A stretch of 64,000 bases of DNA from Linnemannia schmuckeri (taxonomy: Eukaryota; Mortierellomycota; Mortierellomycetes; Mortierellales; Mortierellaceae): assembly GCA_029449235.1 (NCBI GenBank), contig JANATG010000010.1:1178001-1242000 (forward strand), given 5' to 3'. The translations under genes were made by a program, and so were the position numbers. This document shows, piece by piece, positions 32,464-41,329 of the stretch. Position 1 is the first letter of the stretch. The number at the start of each line of letters is the position of its first letter. The notes under the pieces are model-generated. The model ran no database searches. It was not told where the DNA came from and saw only the letters and a list, made by a program, of their open reading frames with translations.

Positions 32464-34933
32464 TGCGTAGTGTGTGGGAAGGAAGTGGTGTATGGAAGGG
32501 GAGTAGAGGGAACTAATGAGAAAAGAAGAGAGAAGAGAGGAGAGAAAAGCGAGAGAAAAGAATGGAAAAGAGAAGAGAAGAAGAAAAAAAATTAAAAGCA
32601 AAGTAGGGGGCAGTAGTACTGCTAGGGACAGCGATTGCTGTATTTATGAGAGGATGGGAAATGAATTGAATCGACTCTCGCCACTCATTTAACCGTAATT
32701 CGCTGTGGGTTTGCTTTGGTCAGGGATCCTGTATGGCCAGGGCGGGTTTGTTTGTTGTTCCCCTGACTGCCTCTGTCGACTCTGTAATGATGCATCGCAC
32801 TCCCTCCACCTTGATTCCACTTCATGGCCAGCCACTGTACTCACCCGACAAACGGACAACAAGGGGTGTATGAACAAGGACAGAGGTAACAGAGAGATGC
32901 ACCTCCGGCGAAAGGCAAATTAAACGACAACCATTTTGAGAGCATTTTCTTTCTTCAAAAAAAAAAAAAAAAAATGAAATGAAAAAAGAAAAAAAAAAAA
33001 AAAAAGTGGTGCTCAATCCATCTCCCTCTGTCTTGCGGGCGATACGGATACCGATACGAATAGGGGGATACGAGGGGATACAACTCGCAATTGAACTCTC
33101 ACAGCCATCGCATATGCATGTATACCCATCGCTCATATACCTACTCTTACACTTGCCACCCCTGGCCTTGTTTCTTTTCTATCCTAGCCTTCCATTTTCC
33201 TAATACAAAAAGCAAGAGATACCCACAATCGGTTGAATTAGGGGGAGCACAGGGCAGTCCGAACAACAAATCCACTTAACAAACAAAACACCCATGCGAA
33301 CATCGAATCGGTGGGAGTGCAAAGAAGGGAGAGAAGTGGAGACGTAGCGGCATTATGAGTAGTCATCCGCCGATTTAACGATGTGATGTGGTGGCGATGA
33401 ACAGCGACTGCCAAACTGCTCTCAACCATTCAAGAAAGCGAACAAATGAACAGTTTTCCTTCTTCTTCTTCTCTCACTTAACATCCCTACTCGATATGGG
33501 ACACTGCCTCTGCTTTTCTTTCATACTCCTTCCCTTTCTCGCTCAACGCTCACTTTTTTCCCCCTCTTTCCTGCGTTGCATTTGGCTACATATGTCAGAA
33601 TGGGCGGATCCCGATCCATTTCTCTTGGCTATTGCTCTCAACCATTTCTACCTCACACTCATTTGCCTCTCCATCCAATTCATTCCCCATCGGCCTCTTC
33701 CCCATCTTCCTAACTCTTTTGGTTTCGCCACTGGTCTTAGATTACTCCCTTCCGCTGCGGCAAAGAACTTCTTTACATGAGGTGTCTAATTCACTTTTCT
33801 GGCAATTTTTGTTATTGAGTAAAGAAACAAATAAATGCCCAAAGCCAATCCCTTCGTGAAGAAACACAAATACTGCACGGGTCAACAACATATGCCAATC
33901 TCACAAAATCCCATAAAGCGCCATTCATATGCTCCTGTAATTCGCACTTTGAACAAACCCTTCCTCTCCATGCCTTCTCTCAGCTTCTTGTGCTTCTGCT
34001 TGGCAAAGATGCTTGTCCAATCCTCACCCTCTACTCTATCTTAACATTGCCTACATATCATCGCTCTTCATTTTTTCTTGCTCCCAACATTCAGTCCTTT
34101 TTTTTTGAAAAATGAAGAGAGGAAGGAATGAGGCGTAGAGCTGCTCCTTTCCGAAGGTAAAATGCCTGTTGTTCTTATTGCTGCCTTATGGTTTCAAAAA
34201 TAAAAAGAGGTGCATAGAAGAGGAGTGAGTTCTATGTCCATGTACTTACCGATCTGACAAAAAGGCTCAGCTGTGAGGGAGGTCTAGATTGCAAAGCTAG
34301 GATCTGCTTGGTATCTGAGGGAGTGGTAGCAAGAAACCCATCCCTTTCTCTTGTTCTTCTCAGGATATATGGTCTCTATGCCAGATTGATCCAGACATTT
34401 AAACAGAACGATACTGCACGTCAAGGGGAAGAGCAGAATTTAGGAATGGCCGTTAGATATATTTTTTATGCAGCGTTGTAACGGCGTCTGCAGTGTCCCA
34501 ATCAGCCCATGAGACGTGGATGTACCGAGCACATTTGCATCTTTTCAGTCATCCCTATGCTTCTTGGTCTTGGAATACCAACTGAACGTTCTTGGGTGCA
34601 GTGTCTCATCAAAAAAAATGCTGGCAAGACGTGGGGTTCAAAGAGGTCATTTGTCGCGTGAGGTTTAGCAAAGGCTTCTTTTTCACAAGAACTAAAAATG
34701 AGATCCATTTATCCCACACTGCCGCAATCAGTAAAAAAAAAAGAGGCAACCGCTTTGACTTTGTCTTTTTTCTCTCTTCTCTCTCCAGCTTAAAAAAAAA
34801 TGGCGTTTAGTAAAAGAAAGCTACGGTCAATCCAGGAATTGAACTCAGCCAGCCAGCCAGCGCATGATATTTGTAATATCATGTTTTAATGGGACTGCGA
34901 TACTTAAGATTAAACTTTAGAATAGCAGGTATT
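32464..34933. other. Gene-poor region, nothing firm
   Basis: Leader of the DPBB gene to about 32600, A/T runs near 32958-33004, then sequence with scattered short ORFs lacking coding character. A possible tRNA B-box-like string (AGTTCAATTCC, minus strand, near 34845) has no convincing cloverleaf around it. Confidence 0.4.
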
Positions 34934-35041
34934 GTTGCAAAATCAACGGGTTTGAAGAACGGTGAGATAGAGCGATCGTTGCACTTTCAGTTGAAGTTGG
35001 TTGCTTGCTCCTTTAATAAACACTAGTCTCGCTCAACGCAC
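34934..35041 (+). repeat. Dispersed repeat, copy 1 (about 105 bp)
   Basis: Aligns with 36530-36631: both begin GTTGCAAAATC, contain GATCGTTG and GTTGGTTGCTTGCTCCTTTA, then TAAACACTA and end GCTC(A/G)ACGCA. Roughly four of five bases agree by eye. Neither copy is coding. Confidence 0.7.
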
Positions 35042-35063
35042 ACACACTGGAAATGATGGTCAG

Positions 35064-35785
35064 CTAAAGTCGGCAAATGTGTCTCTGAAAAAGGCAAAGA
35101 ACACAAGAGCCGCTGTGCTTTCATTTTTCTACCTAGAGTATCTACATTGGGTCTAAGTACAGTGAAGTAGGGTTGCGGGGTATGGATTTGTAACGGAAGG
35201 ATAAGATAGGGTGTTTTAACTGCAACTCGTGCTGTACTTACCACAAAAACACTGTTTTGGCATATCCCATAACCACAACGCGGATGACTCCACTGCAGGC
35301 ACTCCCTCTTAGAAACACAGTCTCGATACCCATTGCCTTCTTGGATCGTCATACAGTCAGTTTCGCTCGTACAGATCATGTTCGAATTCGAATCATACAG
35401 ATCGATGCAACACTGTGGGGCAGAATTACACCGTCTCGTGAGTTTGCACTTTTCGCTCAACGTCAACCCTTCAGACCCGACAGAAAAGAGAGGTCCATTT
35501 AGCCTCCTTAAGGGAGTCTTCCCCAAGAGAGGCCTATCTAAGAGCCCATTCAGGGAATACCGACCCTAGGGAATACCGACCCTTGGGAAGCCCGAAGTTG
35601 TTTGTAATACAAGGACACGCGTTCAAGCCCTCCTCAGGCTTCCCGTCAACGCATTTTCGAAGTGGCTTAGTGCTTGTGATACACAAGCAGAGTATCAGCA
35701 AAACTGCTAGAGCATTTTGGAAACGGCCCGAATTATTAACGCAGGCGCGTCCTGTTGCTATGTCTCGTGGGTGACGTGCAAACAT
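35064..35785 (-). pseudogene. Cysteine-rich, probably secreted protein gene, frameshifted by a 16-bp tandem duplication
   Basis: The frame from ATG 35785 encodes a hydrophobic signal-like stretch (NALAVLLILCLCITSTKPLRKC) and then stops at 35534 after 83 codons. Exactly there lies a perfect 16-bp tandem duplication (35552-35567 and 35568-35583). Without one unit, the frame would continue into the second open frame (35526 to about 35242). That frame encodes a Cys-rich domain with about 12 cysteines (SEKCKLTRRC, APQCCIDLYD, ICTSETDCM, RDCVSKREC, RCGYGICQNS). A donor GTAAGT follows at 35241, and an acceptor at 35085 would add a short last exon ending at 35064. No family is recognised. It could instead be a live gene with an intron over the repeat, but no fitting splice pair is evident. 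Confidence 0.5.
35552..35583 (+). repeat. Perfect 16-bp tandem duplication
   Basis: Two identical adjacent copies of AGGGAATACCGACCCT. The extra 16 bp shift the reading frame of the cysteine-rich gene. Confidence 0.97.
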
Positions 35786-36529
35786 CCCTAGTTCTTTTGT
35801 AATTCAGTGGTAGTAAAGGTAAAAATACGTAATAGTATAAGGAAGGGAAGTTATCGGTTACAAAATATTATCACTACTCCTTGCATATAATGGCAGAAGT
35901 TCAGTCATATAGCCTTACGAGAGTCTGCTCAGGAATGTTCAGGCGTGTGGGGGTGTTGTGTAGGTATTCGTGAAGATTCCCGCAGGCGCTCTTGACAGGA
36001 TTCCGTGGCGCACTTGCGAGGGTTCTACGAGGGAGATTGTCGTGTGGCGGCTCTTGCGATGATCCTTGTGAGCGTTGGGAATGCTATTACAATTCCAAAG
36101 TCTTAAGGTAGGATCAAATGTGTGTCAGAACAGAATGCTGGGTAGGCTTGCTCTGTACATGTGTGTGTGTGAGAGAGAAGGCTGTTTACCTTGTTTGTGT
36201 GTGGTGAGAGATGAGGTTTATCAAAAAAGGGTAAAGGCGGAGTCTTTTATACGTTCGAGAAAGGGCCTTGAGACTATAATTTTTACTAGTAAACATTACT
36301 CCTTTCTTACAGACTCGCAGAGAAAAAAAAAGAGAAACGTAGGGGAATGCAAGAGAGAACAAGCAAAATAATAAATAAAGGAAGGAGGGCGCAAAGGCAG
36401 AGAAACAATGTATAAAGGGAGGATTAAAGACAGAGAACGAAGGCATCAAGAAAAAAAGAAGAGAAAAATCAAAGACAGAAGGCTGCAGAAAAAATAAGGG
36501 AGGGATTAAGGGCAGAGAGAGAAGGGAAC
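35786..36529. other. Spacer with purine-rich tract
   Basis: G-rich stretch at 35940-36070, then an AG-rich tract at about 36310-36525. No gene is recognised. Confidence 0.4.
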
Positions 36530-36631
36530 GTTGCAAAATCAGGGGTTTGAGGAATGGTGGGACAGAACGATCGTTGATGTGGACTGTTGGTTGCTTGCTC
36601 CTTTAGTAAACACTAATTTCGCTCGACGCAT
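36530..36631 (+). repeat. Dispersed repeat, copy 2
   Basis: Counterpart of 34934-35041, same landmarks in the same order. It abuts the tRNA-derived relic. Confidence 0.7.
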
Positions 36632-36635
36632 ACAA

Positions 36636-36730
36636 TAGGGGGTCTCGAACCTTTGATTTCGAAATAAAGCAAAATAAAAAAAAGTCAAAGATTTCCCAGG
36701 CTCGAAAGTGAGTGTGCTATCCAAGAGTCA
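36636..36730 (-). pseudogene. tRNA-derived relic (tRNA-Arg-like), not a functional tRNA
   Basis: On the minus strand a D-arm-like string (GACTCTTGGATAGCACAC), a TTCG-containing centre and a B-box-like GGTTCGAGACC occur in tRNA order. They are spaced by an extra AT-rich insert of about 30 bases, and the anticodon stem does not pair. It could be a degenerate tRNA or a tRNA-derived short interspersed element. Confidence 0.35.
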
Positions 36731-37306
36731 TATCAACTGGTTTGTGGCAGCCAAGCATTCACAATGACATTGCCTTTTGATCCTTCGATATCGGCTCTTC
36801 TTATAATACTGAAGCAGAATTCAGTAAGCGTTGGATTGTTCACCTACTCATAGGGCACAAGACCTGGGGTTTAGACCGCCGCGAGACAGGTTAATTTTAC
36901 TCTACTAATGAAATGTTGTTGCAATAGTAACTGAACTTAGTACGAGAAGAACCGTTCATTCAGATAATTGGTATTTGGGCCTGCCTAAGCAGGCAATGGC
37001 CCGAAGCTATCATCTGTTGGGTTATGGCTGAACGCCTCCAAGTCAGAACCCGTGCTACAACGCGACGATGACAGCTTTTTTTTTGATTTTTAATTGAATA
37101 TGAATAGATCCATGGTTCTGAATCACACAATCGAGGGCTATCTTACGGAGCGGAAAGGCTTTGTGAGGTTCCTGCTAATGTCAATTTCAGATATTGGAAG
37201 AGATAAATCCATTGCAGACGACTTTAATTGAACAGGGTATTGTAAGCAGTAGAGTAGTCTTGTTGCTACGATCTGCTGAGATTAAGCCCATTGCTATATA
37301 GACTTG
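36731..37306 (+). rRNA. Degenerate 3'-terminal fragment of LSU (25S/28S) rRNA, an rDNA orphon
   Basis: The sequence follows the last part of fungal LSU rRNA in order: AACTGGTTTGTGGCAGCCAAG, GCAGAATTCAGTAAGCG, GGTTTAGACCGCCGCGAGAC, the sarcin-ricin loop region AGTACGAGAAGAACC (36939-36953), TTATGGCTGAACGCCTCC, AGATAAATCCATTGCAGACG and, near the end, GGTATTGTAAGCAGTAGAG and GATCTGCTGAGATTAAGCC. The sarcin-ricin loop normally reads AGTACGAGAGGAACC in eukaryotes, so a practically invariant base is changed here. Other substitutions, mainly transitions, are scattered through the fragment. Only the 3' part is present and no other rRNA segment lies nearby. It is therefore a decayed, dispersed copy and not part of the working rDNA array. 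Identity was judged from memory of fungal LSU. Confidence 0.85.
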
Positions 37307-37507
37307 TTCAAAAGAACATTTCTCTTTCTTTTTCATTCTTTTTCTTTTTTGCTCTGGAGGCTATGACCAGGAACCATACTACTCATCCAACTACCGTCCA
37401 CATTACACCAGAGTAATTTACCACAAACGGAATTATCTTTATGATCGTATTGCACCTCTGGCAGCTCCAACAAAGCCAACAGTCTTGCAGCAATTGAACC
37501 ACCCCTC

Positions 37508-37569
37508 CATCTAACCGCCCTCATATCTAACCACCTTCACATCTAACTACCTCTACATCTAACCATTCC
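37508..37569 (+). repeat. Minisatellite, about four units of 16 bp
   Basis: Imperfect units around the core ATCTAACC(A/G)CC occur four times in a row. Confidence 0.6.
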
Positions 37570-38135
37570 TGCCGTGAAACTAGGCTCAGATCTCATCATC
37601 CCTTCAAAAGATGAGGATTTAGGCTTGTCTATTTGAGCTCTCTAGTTTTGGAACTCGACCGGTATGTTTTCCCTTTCTCTTTGCGCCTGTTTCTAGTTCT
37701 TGGCATTCTTGCACCAACTCTCCCCTCCTTTCTACAATCATGGCAAAAGATAACATTCCTCCCACCTTCCATTTGCTAACCCCTCCCGCCATCGGTTCTT
37801 GTTTCTTGCTCTTCCTCTTCTCTTGGCTTCAAATCGTCAAAACATATAAATATCCTACTCCATAGTTCTCCTCTTCATGCAATAAAAACCACTCAGCTTG
37901 GCAACTTCACACACTCTCGCCTGTCCACACTCTTTAGTTCACTTTCCTCCTCCACTCTCCACCTCCCCCCTCGAACTTAGCAACCTCCATTTAACCACCC
38001 TGCCTCTCAATCCCATCATCAGCACCATCTGAATTAGCACACATAAATACACCAGCTCTCCTTGTACAATCAACATTATCACTACTTCGTCCTCGATTCT
38101 CCCTCTTATTCTCTAGTTTAGAATCAAAAAATTAC

Positions 38136-38140
38136 AAAAA
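38136..38140 (-). terminator. Pol III terminator of tRNA-Asn
   Basis: TTTTT on the minus strand, 4 bases after the discriminator base of the tRNA. Confidence 0.7.
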
Positions 38141-38144
38141 TGAA

Positions 38145-38218
38145 CGCTCCTGGGTGGGCTTGAACCACCAACCTCCTGATTAACAGTCAGACGCGCTAAC
38201 CAATTGCGCCACAGAAGC
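38145..38218 (-). tRNA. tRNA-Asn (anticodon GUU)
   Basis: A full cloverleaf of 74 nt can be drawn on the minus strand, without intron. The acceptor stem GCTTCTG pairs with CAGGAGC (one G-U) plus discriminator G. The D arm is GCGC...GCGC, the anticodon arm has loop CTGTTAA with GTT in the middle, and the T arm GGTGG/CCACC has loop TTCAAGC. The A box and B box (GGTTCAAGCCC) are as expected for Pol III. A T5 run 4 bases past the 3' end serves as terminator. Confidence 0.93.
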
Positions 38219-38308
38219 TCGATAACTAAGAATTATTTTTAGATCTTTATACCAAGTAGGCAGACAAGCACGTGCTACATAGTATATTGCCTTAATACAG
38301 AGTCACGT

Positions 38309-38359
38309 GACGATCTCCCTTTTTGCGTACGAAAAAAAAAAATAAAAAAGACGATCTCC
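38309..38359 (+). mobile_element. Possible minimal A-tailed insertion with 10-bp target duplication
   Basis: GACGATCTCC occurs at 38309-38318 and 38350-38359. Between them lie about 31 bases ending in an A-rich tail, the structure left by an extremely 5'-truncated retro-insertion. Short lengths make chance possible. Confidence 0.35.
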
Positions 38360-38360
38360 T

Positions 38361-39005
38361 TGTACGAGGTTCCTGTTCTTCGCGGAATCACCCCCAAGAG
38401 CATGTTGACTGAGTGGTCCTCGACCTTCAAGACCCCACAGTCCATTGCCAAGACGGTCCTTCACAAGTTTATTGGCTACCTGGAGATGCAGGCCTCAGAA
38501 CTGAGCTGGAAACCCCAATGCTCCACGACAATCGCGTGGGAGCAGATGCAAGGTATCTCTGCCAAGGACAAAACACCCAAATACACCGGCGCCCGAGGTG
38601 ACTGGAGTCGAGGATACGGTTACGTCACGCGTGATGGGTTCTGCTCGTGTGGCGCTTCGCTAGCCACACATAAGGATCGAACCTGCCCTGGAGCGACCAA
38701 GGAACCACGCACAGCTGATGAGCGGCTGTTGAATAGTCTGTTGGGGAGGACGAAGTTGTCATTGATGGAGAGGATGGGAAGAATCCCCTTCATTCGTATC
38801 TAGTTTTATTTTTTCTTCCGTTTTGCTGTAAAGAGCAGCGACAATTGTTGCGCAGAGCCAGGCTCCGGGTCGGACTGTGACTGGCGGATGGTGTACTGAA
38901 GAGTTTGGTCTGTAGTCCCCTTTACTTCCAAATGCCTCCTTTGTACTGTTTGTCAGAGAAATAAAATTGTGTACAAAAAAAAAAAAAAGATGTACGAGGT
39001 TCCTG
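38361..39005 (+). mobile_element. 5'-truncated A-tailed retro-insertion (LINE-like or retrocopy) with a 15-bp target-site duplication
   Basis: The 15-mer TGTACGAGGTTCCTG flanks the segment perfectly (38361-38375 and 38991-39005). Inside, an open frame to the stop at 38803 is followed by a 3' UTR, AATAAA at 38960-38965, and A14 at 38975-38988 directly before the right target copy. This is the signature of target-primed reverse transcription. The encoded 140-residue end contains a Cys/His cluster (FCSCGASLATHKDRTCPG), reminiscent of the zinc-knuckle region at the C-terminus of fungal non-LTR retrotransposon proteins, but I cannot prove the family. The start is lost by 5' truncation. Confidence 0.75.
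38376..38803 (+). pseudogene. C-terminal coding remnant inside the retro-insertion
   Basis: An open frame without its natural start, truncated at the left target duplication. It encodes segments such as MLTEWSSTFKTPQS, SWKPQCSTTIAWEQMQG and WSRGYGYVTRDGFCSCG, then a basic tail LLGRTKLSLMERMGRIPFI. The Cys/His cluster suggests a nucleic-acid-binding end of a LINE ORF2-like protein. It cannot be expressed as a complete protein here. Confidence 0.5.
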
Positions 39006-39512
39006 GCTGATGGTGATATAAGTAGCTATGCGGTCCTCCAGGGTCATAACAAATAGAACCTCCTGCAGCCCGATCCCCTCTTGTCACAGGTTGCTTCCTT
39101 GCTCTCTAATGCACTTTGTCGAGTTCGATTCATTGGTTTTTCTCCTAGGCAAGGGTCATACGAAAGCATAGAAAAATACGCTTTCCGTAGCAAGCATGAA
39201 AGTAAGGGTCAAAACGCCTTCCCATCCATTCTGCTCCATTTAAAAAATTGGTTTTTTGCAAGTTCGGCCGTCAATAACAGAAGATGCGCCCATACTTCCT
39301 CGTTAGCACGCGTCGTGAAGGATATCATTGCTCATGTCATAAGATCGAGGAAGGGGGGCCCATGCTTCCTACTTTCTATTTTTCTTCTACTCACGCTCTA
39401 GACTCGACTTTGACGCAAACAATTGCGAATATTGGCAATCACTTACCTAAACTCGCAATGCTGTGTCGCTCCTACCTTCTTTCCTTTTTTTTTTTTTCTC
39501 ATCTGGCCACTT
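39006..39512. other. Upstream region of the C2-domain gene
   Basis: No gene is recognised; a T-run lies at about 39486-39497 just before the TATA-like box. Confidence 0.4.
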
Positions 39513-39522
39513 GATAAATACC
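39513..39522 (+). promoter_or_regulatory. TATA-like box of the C2-domain gene
   Basis: GATAAATACC, 113 bases before the ATG, followed by a pyrimidine-rich leader; the same core and similar spacing occur at the oxidase gene (18770). Confidence 0.5.
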
Positions 39523-39634
39523 AAGACTCGCAACTTTTTCATTTTTTTCTTTTCTCTTCTTTATTTTTAATCAACCCTCATAAAACCCCACACTTCTTTC
39601 TCAACCTCAACTCATCCACTCCTAACGCAACACC

Positions 39635-40192
39635 ATGGCCGCCAAACTCCAGATCACCATCCACAAAGCCCAGGGCCTTGAGGATGTCGAGCGCTTTGGC
39701 AAGAACGACCCCTACGCCCGTATTGCCCTTGACGCCGCCGTCGATGCCGACTTCCAGAGGACCAAGACCATCCCCAACGCCGGGAAGAACGTGTCCTGGG
39801 AAGAGACCTTGACTATCGCTAACTTCAACCCTCAGACCCAGCACACGCTCTTTGTCGAAGTCCTCGACAGGGAACGCCACGAAGACGACCTCATTGCCTT
39901 CACCGGCATTCCTCTCCAACAGGTCCTCTCCGCCCCCGACCAAGCGTTCCGTGGTCGCTTTGACCTCTTTAAGCACATTGGCAGCAAGAAGGGCGAGATT
40001 ACCTTGTCGATTGTTGTCATCCCCGCGGGCAAGACCGAAATTCCGCTTCCCGGTAACGAGAAGCACGGTCAGGCTCAGTTCTACTCGGCCCACCACGAGC
40101 GTCTAAAGGCCGTGTTCCCCAAGCAGTATGTCCCCGATGGCGAGCTCCTCGAATACCTCAACAAGCAGCCTGCCCACGTCCGCGAAGTCTAA
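39635..40192 (+). CDS. Small C2-domain protein
   Basis: Single exon, 185 aa. Residues 3-130 form one C2 beta-sandwich: LQITIHKAQGLEDVERFGKNDPYARIAL, then RTKTIPNAGKNVSWEETLTI, LFVEVLDRERHEDDLIAFTGIPL and ITLSIVVIP. The Ca-binding Asp pair of classical C2 domains is only partly present (KNDPY, VLDRERHEDD), so binding may be Ca-dependent or not. A basic-aromatic tail (about 135-185) ends HVREV without membrane segment. Such stand-alone C2 proteins associate with phospholipid membranes. The start codon lies in context CACCATGG after a pyrimidine-rich leader, and two AATAAA signals follow at 40375 and 40391. The codon bias is strong (C-ending codons), which with the TATA-like box hints at high expression. 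Confidence 0.88.
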   Translation: MAAKLQITIHKAQGLEDVERFGKNDPYARIALDAAVDADFQRTKTIPNAGKNVSWEETLTIANFNPQTQHTLFVEVLDRERHEDDLIAFTGIPLQQVLSAPDQAFRGRFDLFKHIGSKKGEITLSIVVIPAGKTEIPLPGNEKHGQAQFYSAHHERLKAVFPKQYVPDGELLEYLNKQPAHVREV

Positions 40193-40641
40193 TAACCCCG
40201 TCTCCTTGCACAATCCCGCGCTTTGCCATTATTCAAAAAGTAACAACAAAGAAAAGAGAGATATGGTGTAGGATGTCCTTGTTTTCTTTCTCACTTGAAG
40301 GTTGGGACGGGACGGAGAATGTATTCTTTTCTCACTCTCTTCCTTTTGACTTTGACTACTCACTTTTGTATATAAATAAACACCATTGAGAATAAAAATT
40401 CATGCAAATGTAGCTTTTTCTTGGATGCGTGAGAATATCATTTGGTTCACCTTCCTCATGTTGTAGAAGTGGCAAGAAAAATAATCAGGAAGGGCGCAGA
40501 TAATGTGACGTTGGATAACAAGCCAGGTCCAAAAAAAAGCATAGGACAAAAGAATAGGGCAATGGAGCGTCGAATCGGAGAGAGAGGTTATGCACGCGCG
40601 CACAGGTACCAAAAAAAGGAAACTGAAAAAAAATAGAAGGA
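40193..40641. other. 3' flank of the C2-domain gene, nothing else seen
   Basis: UTR with two poly(A) signals, then sequence without coding character up to the inverted-repeat element. Confidence 0.35.
40375..40380 (+). terminator. AATAAA polyadenylation signal of the C2-domain gene
   Basis: AATAAA 182 bases after the stop, with a second one at 40391-40396. Confidence 0.4.
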
Positions 40642-40651
40642 CGGACCAATT

Positions 40652-40840
40652 CAGGGGTCACAACGGAACATTTTAGTGCTCTCTCATTTTCAATTTACGT
40701 TGAAGCGGTTTTCAAAACCCGCGTAAACGGAATCGCAAACCCGCACAAACGGAAACGAGAATACGTTGCGACGGAAAAAAAAATGCGTTGTGACGGAATT
40801 TCAGTTCCATCGACATAGGCACCAGACCACATTTTGTCGA
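40652..40840 (+). repeat. Left terminal inverted repeat
   Basis: Pairs with 41330-41494 in inverted orientation. The outer 100 bases are nearly identical (one difference noticed at about base 25). Confidence 0.85.
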
Positions 40841-41052
40841 CCATGCCAGGCTTGCAGGGCACACATTCACGCCTCCAACACACACAGTGCAGAGACACAC
40901 CAACGTGCATATAGAGACACGCACTTCCAATATACATACAACAACATAGCGCGCGTACACACACAAAGACAGACATGCACATAGAGACACAGTCGTCCAA
41001 CATATCCAACATACATACAGACTGTCAGAGGCACAACAAAGCACATACACAC

Positions 41053-41091
41053 TCACACTCGCACTCACACTTACACTTACACTTACACTTA

Positions 41092-41124
<33 letters not shown>

Positions 41125-41192
41125 ACACACACACACTCACTCACACACACACTCACTCACTTACTCACATACACTTACACACACGCATCTGC
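41053..41192 (+). repeat. CA-rich microsatellite
   Basis: Imperfect (CA)n and CACTTA/CACTCA repeats inside the inverted-repeat element. Confidence 0.9.
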
Positions 41193-41329
41193 CCTCACGC
41201 TGTAGTTCTCCACTCGAATTTTGCTCGTTTTATTTTCCCTTCTTCCTATCTGCCTCCATCTGCAAGGCTGTCCCGAGTCAGAAAAGAGAGACTACTTTGC
41301 ATGTGGGATACATGTAGCCACGGGCGTAG

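Larger units (their letters stand above)
37307..38144. other. Promoter-like sequence without a gene
   Basis: Pyrimidine-rich on the plus strand with TATA-like strings (CATATAAATATCC near 37840, CATAAATACACC near 38042) and a minisatellite at 37508-37569. No ORF follows, so it may be the remnant of a lost promoter or a TE terminal region. Confidence 0.3.

Noticed and set aside
32464..32601. N-terminal extension of the DPBB protein by 46 codons
   Set aside because: The extension is translated CT-rich leader; ATG 32463 directly precedes a signal-peptide-like segment.
33388..33780. Plus-strand open frame of 130 codons in the gene-poor region
   Set aside because: Phe/Leu/Pro/Ser-rich translation of pyrimidine-rich sequence, without motif or splice support.
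34826..34925. Possible tRNA on the minus strand near an AGTTCAATTCC string
   Set aside because: No matching acceptor, D or anticodon arms could be drawn; GGCT repeats explain part of the similarity.
40975..41205. Open frame made of Thr-His and Leu-Thr repeats
   Set aside because: Translation of the CA microsatellite inside the inverted-repeat element.
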